This document shows positions 55,585-64,000 of a stretch of 64,000 bases of DNA, one piece after another (the stretch's first letter is position 1; each line of letters opens with the position of its first letter). The translations under genes and the position numbers were made by a program. Below the pieces are notes generated by a model. The model saw nothing but the letters and a program-made list of their open reading frames with translations, was not told where the DNA came from and did no database searches. The stretch covers positions 10,968,949 to 11,032,948 of the forward strand of contig OU696571.1 in NCBI GenBank assembly GCA_916048095.2, in the 5' to 3' direction. This DNA is from Sacculina carcini (Eukaryota > Arthropoda > Thecostraca > Sacculinidae).

Positions 55585-56256
55585 AGCTATTTCGGCCTTT
55601 TAGTTTGGAAGTGGTTTTTTGTCTGCGACCCGGCTTCAGCAGCGGAGTGCCCTCCAGTATCAGCAGCGGCTTGGAGGAAGTGGTGGAGGTGCTCGGCGGC
55701 GTGTCAGGCTGGTGTGCAGGGGGACGGCAGGAGAGCATGGTGCCGGCAGGAAGCAGCGGAGGAGCTGCAGCCGAGGGTTGCTCGTCGTCCCGCCTGCACT
55801 GGTGTTAGACTCGTCGCCGGGCAGATAGAAGATCGCTGGTGGAGGCTGCTGGTGCTGGAGGGCATGTGAGAGAAAGGAGCTGCTGAAGCCGGAGGAGGAA
55901 TGACGAACGACGACGACGGTGCGGCTTGCGTGTGCGGCGGAGTCACGGCTGTCTGCGACGGGGTGCTGAATAGCACGGGTGTCGGCGGGAGCACGGTGGG
56001 TGCTGGGGCCGAGGTGTTGTGCCCTGTCGCGGCAGCCGGTGATGAAGAAGACGGCAGGCTGCGGCGGAGCACTGAAGAGCACGGGCGGAGGCGGGAGCGT
56101 GGAGGATACTGGGGCATGCCGTGTTGCGCTTCGCCGCAGCCAAGGTGTGTGCGTCTGGTGGAGGCCGTCGTCGGGTTTGGTTGTTTTTGTTTGTTTGTTA
56201 TGCGTTTTTTTTATTGTATGCTCTATAGTTCATGTTTCTGTAAAAATAGGTGGAGG
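55585..56256 (+). mobile_element. GC-rich internal segment (C) between two LTR-like repeats
   Basis: Rich in G, with many GCGGAGGAGG-like words and CpG. It ends AATAGGTGGAGG, a purine-rich run directly before the second LTR, as a polypurine tract should be. It has no recognisable coding domain. Both strands give long low-complexity open frames (minus strand Ser/Pro-rich, 137-140 codons) that are probably composition artefacts. It has no primer-binding site after the first LTR. Confidence 0.55.
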
Positions 56257-56311
56257 TGTGGTGTGATTGTGAGCGAGAGAGAGAGTGTGTGAGCGCGTTG
56301 GAGTGTCTGTG

Positions 56312-56365
<54 letters not shown>

Positions 56366-56659
56366 ATTCGCGTTTGCGTTCGTGTTTGCGTTGTTTGGTG
56401 ATGTGTTTGTATGTATGCGTTTCATGAAGTGTGCATGCCCCGCGGCGGCGAGCGATTGACCGGCTCGCCGCTGATTGGTTGTGGCGGTGTGCGTGAGGAC
56501 TGTGCGTGTGTGTGTGTCCGTGTGCTCCCGTGTGTCACGGTGTGAGCGTGGAGTCTTGTTTGTGGTGCGATCGGAGTGTGACGTCCTGTAGGCGCGCGTG
56601 GGGCGGTGATGCCCACGCGCGCCTGTCTGTAATATATTTGAGTTTCTGGTTTTGTTACA
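56257..56659 (+). mobile_element. LTR-like repeat, second copy (403 bp)
   Basis: Same TG...CA ends and hairpins as 55190-55584 (12-bp hairpin at 56591-56623). It differs mainly in GT-repeat length and a few bases, so the two copies are young or recently homogenised. Confidence 0.78.
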
Positions 56660-57797
56660 GTTGGTACAAGTGGTGACCTCTACATCTTTCAAATTCACCA
56701 TAATGCTTCTTCATTATTCGTTGAATTTCGAATCATACCTCACAATAGATATATCCAAGGCATTCTCTCACTTCAAAGTTACGCAATCAGAGTTGAATTG
56801 CCGACATTTGACGCCGATTACGTCGACACCCGCCGATTGCGGACCTTGAAATCTCGCGAAATGAGCGGACCTCGTGGGGGTCCTCTGTGTCTGGCATTAA
56901 TCGGCGTAGTTCTATATGGGTTCTATTCACCATATGGGACCGTATAAAGCACAACTCTGGGAAGTACTGCTCCACTCCACCGTCTTCTCTGATGCTAAGT
57001 GGTGTGGACTTGATAAATATGGAGCATGTTGCTGAGGAAATTGGCCGATTTTTAGTCGAGCGCTCTCCTGCAAACGTGGACTATCCTGTTTTGGCGGCGA
57101 GCAAACAGCACTGCGAGACGTCACCCTTTGATTTCTTCATTGCCTGTCAGCTGATTTGATAAGACTAGAAGGTGTTGTCTGGTCCAGGATGTCGGTGCTA
57201 TAAGCTCTATAAGCTCAAATATCGACCGAAGTCACGTTCGACAGCGACACTAAAATAAGATACCGATTGTTCATCTGCTTCTCCGGCAGTGTGCTTGAGA
57301 ATGCGATCAATCTTTAAACTTGACTTCGACGCTTCTGTTGTGGAGTTGTTTTTGAGCGAGAAAGGGGATCTAACTGGAGAGTTATTCACCGAGAGCCACC
57401 CAATATCGTCCAATGAGATGGCTCGTCGTTTGGTAAAAGCGTTTGCCGACCTGCAACCGGCGCTGAAATCTTAGCACTGTCGCTACAACACTGAACGGTT
57501 GCTCAATTATCCATTTCTGTCTCATTTCTGTTTCTCTTAAACACTTTTTGACAGGGCGAACAGCGACATTTCCCCGCTTTATCCGCATTCCTAGACACCT
57601 TAAGCCGTAATTTAGCGAGAACCTAGACCGTTTACAATACAAGACAAGATACAAGTGCAATTGATTGTTTGAGGTCTGATTATTTGGAACGCATTGCACA
57701 CCGTGGTCTCCATTGATTCCATTTGGCGTATCAGTTTTTTGTACAAATCTGTCACTATGGGCACTCCAGGCGTCTTTACCAGTCCGGTCTCCTACTC
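56660..57797 (+). mobile_element. LTR-retrotransposon-like leader/internal block, second copy (A')
   Basis: Follows the LTR directly, as a 5' LTR-primer site-leader should. It is nearly identical to 54047-55175 apart from scattered substitutions and a 9-bp length difference near 56915. It continues into sequence (57798 on) not shared by the first copy. Confidence 0.68.
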
Positions 57798-58391
57798 CAG
57801 AACTATCACTAGCATTCATTGTTTGATCGAGGGGCTTCAGACCCTTCTGTGACCGTGACGATAAATTTCGTCGGTGCGGACACCTGCTGTGAGGGGGCTG
57901 TATGCCCTGAACTGGCAATATTTCATTAATTTATTTCTGTGTTTGTATTGTGCTCCCTTCATGTCATCCTTACATGTTGCTGATCAATCGACGTTATTGG
58001 CAATACATTCAAACATCTTCCATCACGCCCTAGGTTGAGTTGTTGGTTCGGCTTCTACAATATCATACCCACATCTTATTTACAAGTAAATGCAATATTC
58101 CCTTCATTGAACATTGCCCGTTTTTCAGCTTTTCTTTGTATTCGTTTCATCAGTCAGTCATCGAAAAAACTATGTTCTAATTCATTTGTAACTAAGCACA
58201 TGTGTACGTAGTTGTTACCTTATATGTATTAATCATACATTCATTGTGTTAGTATGCTATCTTTCAGAGCCGCCAAATTCCCATTCATATTGTAATTACT
58301 GAACCGTAGTATAATCTTAACTAAACTGGATCAACTTACCTTGTCCCCACACATACGTTCCACTGTATTATACGAGAGTATGTCTGTGTAG
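57798..58391. other. Intron before the last exon, nothing recognised
   Basis: May include more internal sequence of the LTR-like element up to about 57940, where GC content drops. Confidence 0.4.
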
Positions 58392-59042
58392 TCCAAGGAG
58401 GACCAGCTGAGCGTCTACATGGTGCAGTGTGTTGACGGCTGGCGTCTTGACTGTGATCTTGCCGGCCCTTCAGCCTCCGTCCTGCTACACACACTTGATC
58501 TCGTTCAACGCTGCCGACGACAATCGCCAGCCAGTCCTTGTGTTGTTGTCGATGCCGACGGTGGTTCATCGGCCGCGATGTTTGGCTGCCTGCTGGCGGC
58601 CGGACAGCAGTTGGAGTATGAGTCGCACGCCGACGTCTTCCTGTTGGCTCGTCAGTGGCAGCTGCAGCGACCTGGCTGCTGGAAGCATGCCGACCAGCTG
58701 TTGGCCGTCTACCGCGCACTGCTGCTGTTAGTGTTGCCTGACGAACAGTTGCCGCCGACTGACACGGCAGCCGCCGCCGCCTCAGCAACTTGTCGCCGCC
58801 ACCAGCATCACGCTCCGCCGGACGTCACATGTCGCACCGGCAGCATGCCGCGGCCCATTCTCAAGAAGACGCCGGCGTCCAGAGCTACGTGTTCGCTAGG
58901 TCGCAGGCAGTACAACAGCGCAGCCACGAGCATGTGCCAAGTGCGTGTGCCTCCTGACGGCATGGAGAGTTGTGTGCTGGAGATGCAGTGCAATGCGGTG
59001 GCAAACGGAGGTGCAAATGGCAGCGACGTTGTCAATGCATAG
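58392..59042 (+). CDS. PTPRG-like: Receptor PTP (R5 class), last exon: D2 pseudo-active site, C-terminal tail, stop
   Basis: This exon encodes residues 762-977 and the TAG stop at 59040-59042. The acceptor is TGTGTAG at 58391. LSVYMVQCVDGW occupies the WPD-loop position. The signature loop reads CVVVDADGGSSAAMFG, with Asp815 where the catalytic Cys should be and no Arg six residues later, so D2 is a pseudophosphatase. Asp at this position is the known state of PTPRG and PTPRZ D2, which supports the R5 assignment. The D2 C-terminal helices follow (ADVFLLARQWQLQRPGCW, QLLAVYRALLLLV). A tail of about 100 residues rich in Ala, Thr, Arg and His has no domain I recognise; it contains PRPILKKTP. The tail looks longer than in the vertebrate proteins I know. 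Confidence 0.93.
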   Translation, partial: SKEDQLSVYMVQCVDGWRLDCDLAGPSASVLLHTLDLVQRCRRQSPASPCVVVDADGGSSAAMFGCLLAAGQQLEYESHADVFLLARQWQLQRPGCWKHADQLLAVYRALLLLVLPDEQLPPTDTAAAAASATCRRHQHHAPPDVTCRTGSMPRPILKKTPASRATCSLGRRQYNSAATSMCQVRVPPDGMESCVLEMQCNAVANGGANGSDVVNA

Positions 59043-59161
59043 TGCCATTTTGTTGTGGCAAATGCTTGCCTAGCGTGGGAGCTCATGGAGCTGCTAGCTG
59101 GGTTGCAGTCATCTGTGAATTCACACATCACAAATCATTGTTGTCGTTTGTCGCACTGTGT

Positions 59162-59167
59162 ATTAAA
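59162..59167 (+). terminator. Candidate poly(A) signal ATTAAA of the PTP gene
   Basis: ATTAAA lies 120 bases after the stop codon and is followed by a GT-rich stretch (59186-59235), as expected for a cleavage and polyadenylation site. A 3' UTR of roughly 140-150 bases is inferred; the cleavage point cannot be seen. Confidence 0.6.
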
Positions 59168-59381
59168 CGTTGTTTTTGAACGGTGAATGTGTTATTGTAT
59201 GTGTTAGTCATATGCTTGTATGTGTGTGTGTGTATGTGGTTGTGTGTTTGAAGTATGAAGTGTTTCTGTTAATATTGCCGTTTGCATTTTCTGTTGGAAA
59301 ATGCCGTACATCTCATACGACCTGGACAGTTTGATAAGTGTTTGATTACTCAAGAACACACATACAAACACACACACACAG

Positions 59382-59413
<32 letters not shown>

Positions 59414-60408
59414 CCGTGTGAGACTAATATTGCTGAGGTCTTTGAAGAGTTGTTGCTTGATTTTGACAATTTATTCTGCTTAGATGCAGGCGCTTGACAA
59501 CGGCACAATATTTGACCTCGTTTTCCCGGCGTTAGCTTGTTGCTTGTCGCTCTGCAAAAGCTACCATTCAGCTTGCTGCATAGACTTGGTCTTCAGAGAG
59601 ACGAGCCAATTCTTCAGATCTCAATACGTTCGATAAGTTCCGCGTGGTTGAGCTAGTTGCATATTCTTTGAGGGCTGGCAGACTCGGTAATGGCACTCAT
59701 ATTCGGTGCCGATTGACTGCCTTCCCGACCGAAGTCACCTCAATGTGGAGCCGAATAGCATATTCACGATGCCACGACATGGTCTTTAATGGTCTCTCAG
59801 TTGGATATTGTCTCCACCAGACAATGGTCATAATTTTATACTTACTACAGTGCTCCACAGACAATTATGGGTCACTTATCATTTGCAGACACGTGTATGC
59901 GTGCGCGTGTGTTTAAGTGTGATGTTGAATAGCGGGCTCAGATGTAGAATGCGTCTTCCAGCTCTGAAACATAAACACATAATTGCACGCACATGCACAC
60001 AAAGACATACACTCACACACACACACGTTGCCTGATTTTGGAACTTTTGAAATGAAAATTTTCGGATTTTCTTCGAATATCCCAGGTCAAAAGCTCCCCA
60101 GCTTTTTAGAGCAGAAGCAACGACAGTAAAAGTAAGCAATAATTTGTAAGAGCTAACGATACTTCAAACCTACCATGCAAAAACACATTAAGTGTGACCA
60201 AAAGGCTACATACACGCACGCACATACGCGATAGAACACAATATTTGGAAGTCACATTTTGAAGATATTGTGCAGAGTTTAATGTGATTGTGCAGAGTAT
60301 AATGTGATGTGTTTGTTCGCGGTTGTTTGCTGTGTGTTCACCTCATATCGAACTGTACTATGTTGTGTAACGTTTACTTTATGACGCGGACCAGAATATT
60401 TTGCCAGC
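59168..60408. other. Downstream flank of the PTP gene with microsatellites
   Basis: GT tract at 59218-59234 and CA tract at 59358-59409. Open frames such as 59644-59916 show no domain. Confidence 0.6.
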
Positions 60409-60598
60409 CAGTGGCGTCGCCAGGATTCTTGCGGTGGGAGGGGGGATAAGGAAAATGACGCAGGGAGCTTAGCGAAATATGAGGAACTACACTCGAAATA
60501 GTCGTGGTCAAGATTTTTGGGGGTCCCAGAAGAGGTTTGGTGCTTTTTTTGAGGAGCTTGAGGACCTTCAAGCCTCCCCCCTTTTGACAGCGCCATTG
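60409..60598. mobile_element. Family-1 hAT MITE, reverse orientation
   Basis: CAGTGGCGTCGCCAGGATT to TTTGACAGCGCCATTG; the right end is slightly decayed. Confidence 0.85.
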
Positions 60599-60699
60599 TT
60601 TTCAACTAATACATCAAACATCACTCATATTTCATTGTAATGATCGAATACATTCTTCATCAAGATGTACACCTTTCAGATGCACAAACCGAAACAATT

Positions 60700-60728
60700 T
60701 GTGTGTGTGTGTGTGTTTGTGTGTGTGC

Positions 60729-60771
<43 letters not shown>

Positions 60772-60772
60772 T
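60700..60772. repeat. (GT)n microsatellite
   Basis: GT units with TTTG and GCG interruptions. Confidence 0.97.
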
Positions 60773-61210
60773 GGACACACACATCAGCTTCGTTATGTGC
60801 ACCAGCATAGTCATACATAAGTCGTATTGTATGCGTGTTAGTGTATAATAAGATTTGCATGTGAAATGTATGTGCGCTGATTTGTTGAACTGTGGAAATA
60901 ATTTTGCTGCATGTAATTTTGCAGTTTTGACAGCAATCACGGTGTGAATTTTTGTAAGATGAAATACACAACAAGATTGTTGAATTTTCCTCCGTTGGTT
61001 AATAATAACAAATTCAGTTGAACTTTTTTATGTTTATAAATCCATTGGTAAAAACTTCGTTTAATCCATATCATTTCATCAAAATAGTTTTAATCAATTT
61101 ATTCAAATATATATTCAAGTTTAAGTCAAATTATAATTCAAATCCATATTAATTTTTTTCTCAAAAATTATCAAATAATTTAAATTAATTTTAGCTTCAG
61201 CTTTTAGCTC

Positions 61211-61433
61211 TCCCGACAATTGGGTGGCTGGCCACCCACAGGACTTGATGCAGTTTTTTGTCAACTACACACGGAGCGATGGTGACAGAATATCTAGATG
61301 AAGTTTTTTCCATTGCTGGGGATCTAGATATTCTGTCACCATCGCTCAAGGAATTCTGTCACCATTGCTCCGTGTGTAGTTGACAAAAAACTGCATCAAG
61401 TCCTGTGGGTGGCCAGCCACCCAATTGTCGGGA
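61211..61433. repeat. Long near-perfect inverted repeat (hairpin), arms 89 and 112 bp
   Basis: Left arm 61211-61299, loop of 22 bases, right arm 61322-61433. The arms are complementary along their whole length except for one mismatch and an extra 23-base piece in the right arm, which is itself a duplication of CGATGGTGACAGAAT. Each arm carries the small palindrome GGGTGGCTGGCCACCC-type. Confidence 0.95.
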
Positions 61434-61711
61434 AAGAGTTAAGCCAACCATCAATCTATAGGTAGCACACCTGTGACGCTTGCTTTGTCATATTCACCTT
61501 TGTTCATGTTCATGTTCACCTTTGCTTTGGCTTCTTCACCATAAATACTAATACGCTGATGAATATCATATTTTAGTAATGTATTCAGACAGAATATGCT
61601 GTCCAGCATACTGAAACCAATCTCCATATGAGCCCTGTTAATCATCCTACCAAAAAACAAAATATAATTTTTCAGTCCCTTCAATGTATAAGCAAACAAA
61701 AAATTTAGATA
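61434..61711. other. Unrecognised stretch between hairpin and LTR fragment
   Basis: A minus-strand open frame (61451-61756, 101 codons) overlaps it. It could be internal sequence of the LTR-type element because it follows the inverted LTR fragment in the right direction, but no domain is visible. Confidence 0.3.
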
Positions 61712-61885
61712 TATTTCAGACAGGCGCGTTGGCATCAACGCCTCACGCGCGCTCACAAGACGTCACACGCCGACAACACTTCGAACACGACTCCTAGATC
61801 ACACCGTGACACACGAGAGCACACACACACGCACAGTCCTCACGCCCACCGCCACAACCAATCATTCAATCAGCATAAAAACACC
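61712..61885 (-). mobile_element. Diverged inverted fragment of the LTR-like repeat
   Basis: CAGACAGGCGCG, CTCACGCGCGC, CACACCGTGACACACG, CGCACAGTCCTCACGC and ACCGCCACAACCAATCA match, in reverse, the 3' half of the LTR at 55190-55584. Confidence 0.8.
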
Positions 61886-63074
61886 TCAATTACAGTATCT
61901 CTAGAGTAGTAATTGGCAAACGTTTTAGACAAGAGGTAACTATAATCCTGAAAGTCCTCTTGTTTGATTGTGGAGAAGAACTAAGTGTTGTTTGCCGCGA
62001 TAACTATTGATAAGTCCGGTTCAATACACAACAGGTTGATAGTGAAATATATTCTCGTCGGTTCAACTAAACTTCTATCAAAAACTGTTTCAATGTGCAG
62101 AAATCACAATTTTCCATCTTACTCTTGCGTATAGTCTGTCTCCACGGCTTCTTGATTTCCGCTTCTGACTCTATATCGGATCTCTTCCACACACACACAT
62201 TGTTCTTTTTATTGCATACTGTCTCTAAACAGTGTTATTCGCACACAATTTCCTACCCTACATGATACTTTTTTCTCCTGTCACTCCTCTTCTCACTTCT
62301 AATCATCAAATGGTCGTGAACAGATCAGATCAGGTCAAGAATTGGGTGATCAGATCAGGAATTAAGCGCGTTAAACACGAACCATTAAGAAATAGTTGCT
62401 GGAGATGACAAGACTGGAAGGAGTTTTTTCGGCGGATGAAGGACATCATCTCACTCAGCAGTACTCAGCAGGACCTTCAGCATCAGCAGGAGTTATTACT
62501 TTGGAGAATACTTCCACTAGCACAGGAGACTCATTGCTAGACTTGATAACACAATAGTTTACACATTATAACGTAACGCCACTTCATAAAACAATACCTT
62601 ACATTCACTGCGCAATACTTTACACATCATATCTTCATTCACATCACATCATATATTAATATTTTTGTATGTTTTCTGCAAAATCAGTATTTTCTGTCCC
62701 CGTATCACCATATTTTACATCATATATAACCTCGTTCATTTCACCAGGAACTTGATGTTTGTCGCGAATAGCGGACTCCAATTGTGTCAATCTGCTTCCC
62801 TAATATTTTCGCTTCTCTTGATGATCAAATCACGTGGGGCAATACCAAAATGTGTGTTTGTATAAACACAAACCCTTGATACATTTATTTGATAGGAAGG
62901 GACTTTATCATTTTGACAGATGATGAACGATCTTCTAGCTCGTTCGTACATACTAACTGCGCTCATATGCAAATGTCACACAGACATACACAGACACACA
63001 GACATTCAATATTTTTTACAATGATAATTAAGCATTTCGAACACAACAGTCGAAAGGTTATGTTAGCCTGAGTT
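61886..63074. other. AT-rich DNA, nothing recognised
   Basis: Short CAGATCAG repeats near 62320-62360; otherwise featureless. Confidence 0.45.
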
Positions 63075-63307
63075 TTGCATGTGCAATCCTCACGGCCCCG
63101 GCTGGCACACCGCAAGTCCGGCCGCCACACGGGATAATGCAGTCACGGCCAGCACAGAAACTGCACGGCTGTGCGGAAGCCCGCCTTACGGCAATTGGGT
63201 TATGTCTGTAAGAAACAAAACCAGCCGTTTCACCTCGCCAGGGAATCGAACCCTGGACCTCTCGTGCACAGAACTTGTGTCTTAGCCATTCGGCCATGAG
63301 GCGGACA
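63075..63307 (-). mobile_element. tRNA-derived SINE, minus strand
   Basis: The minus strand carries polymerase III promoter boxes: A-box TGGCCGAATGGCTAAG (63281-63296) and B-box GGTTCGATTCC (63242-63252), correctly spaced. A roughly 150-bp non-tRNA body follows (CAATTGCCGTAAGGCGGGC, CCGTGACTGCATTATCCCG). The tRNA-like part lacks a convincing paired acceptor stem, so it is not a functional tRNA. Confidence 0.85.
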
Positions 63308-64000
63308 TTCAATATACAAACCTCACACAGACAGGCACGACTGGGGTTTGTAGTTAAACCAGCATTGCTTTGGCATGAAAAATACTTGTTACTTGGATAC
63401 TTGTTGACTGAATATATGTATATGTACACAACACTCACACATGCAGCGGCAATATCGAATTCAGCAATATTGCAAGCATAAAATCATATATATCCAATGT
63501 TCTGTCTCTGTCGTCACGTAATCGATAGTTATCCACGCTCATAAAGTCTACATTTGGATTGCAATTTCTAGCATTTCCTTTCACAATTGCATGAAATTGT
63601 TTATCACTACGGTCACTCGTAATAGCATTATTCGACACCATTCTTTTATCGTTCAATTATCACGACCTATCTACTATAATATTATGTCAACTTTCAACGT
63701 TACAACCATTGACATCCGGATTATGTTAACGTGTTATTGTAATGTTTTTTCTTGTACAGCGTGTTCTGAATCTTTATTTCGTTGTTTCATATCGTTTTTT
63801 TTTCAATACTTTGTTAAAAATGGCGATATACATATGCAAACTGATACTGATATCTAGCTTGTTAATCCCAGTAAATTGTTGAGCTCAGATATTGTTAGTC
63901 TTCTTTCAGTGTTGGCTCCTTTTCAAACTAGCAGTCAGATCTCGACAACCTGCTGGATTCTTGATAGTGGTATGAAAAAAACACATCGGCGTAATATCCT
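63308..64000. other. AT-rich DNA, nothing recognised
   Basis: No exon or repeat family was identified up to the window end. Confidence 0.45.

Noticed and set aside
55660..56117. Minus-strand Ser/Pro/Thr-rich frames of 137-140 codons
   Set aside because: Low-complexity products of a G-rich segment, overlapping in several frames with no domain.
63224..63300. A functional tRNA gene on the minus strand
   Set aside because: Pol III A and B boxes are clear, but the acceptor stem does not pair properly and the sequence continues into a SINE body.

Overview
The window is nuclear DNA from an invertebrate animal, and I cannot place the phylum from sequence alone. It is AT-rich and full of microsatellites and transposon remnants. 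It carries one recognisable host gene on the + strand, split by large introns. Coding exons are clearly richer in G+C than their surroundings, and every junction I assign uses AG acceptors and GT donors apart from one GC donor.

The gene is the 3' part of a receptor-type protein tyrosine phosphatase of the R5 class (vertebrate PTPRG/PTPRZ, insect Ptp99A). Ten exons between 17791 and 59042 join with consistent phase into 977 residues. In order they encode fibronectin type III sequence, a transmembrane helix, a juxtamembrane segment, a catalytically complete D1 phosphatase domain, a D2 pseudophosphatase with Asp in place of the catalytic Cys, a roughly 100-residue tail and a stop, followed by an ATTAAA poly(A) signal. 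The signal peptide and N-terminal ectodomain exons are not visible and are probably upstream of the window.

The rest is mobile DNA. Positions 1-3387 hold a decayed Gypsy (Mag-like) LTR retrotransposon, in minus orientation, inserted into a short hAT-type element. Positions 7855-8947, 10494-12628 and 49651-50757 are hAT-type elements or derivatives with clear 8-bp target duplications. Positions 19560-22162 hold a nearly full-length but frameshifted piggyBac inside a hAT MITE. CR1/L2-like and Jockey/CR1-like LINE fragments lie at 15850-16835, 26680-27475, 28840-30245, 39840-40508 and 41840-42170. A tRNA-derived SINE lies at 63075-63307. Many short hAT MITEs with CAGTGGCGG-, CAGTGGTTCT-, CAGAGCCGTAGC- and GGCGTAGATT-type ends are scattered through the introns. 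An unusual duplicated LTR-type structure fills the last intron (54047-57797).

The most interesting points are: a GC-AG intron whose unspliced form reaches a stop codon just after the transmembrane helix, which could give a membrane-anchored receptor lacking phosphatase domains; the exon carrying the catalytic signature loop, flanked at both splice sites by GT microsatellites; a 22-bp RNA-pairable hairpin next to the donor of a D1 exon; a near-perfect inverted repeat of about 90-112 bp downstream of the gene; and the repeated leader-LTR-unknown-LTR-leader block.
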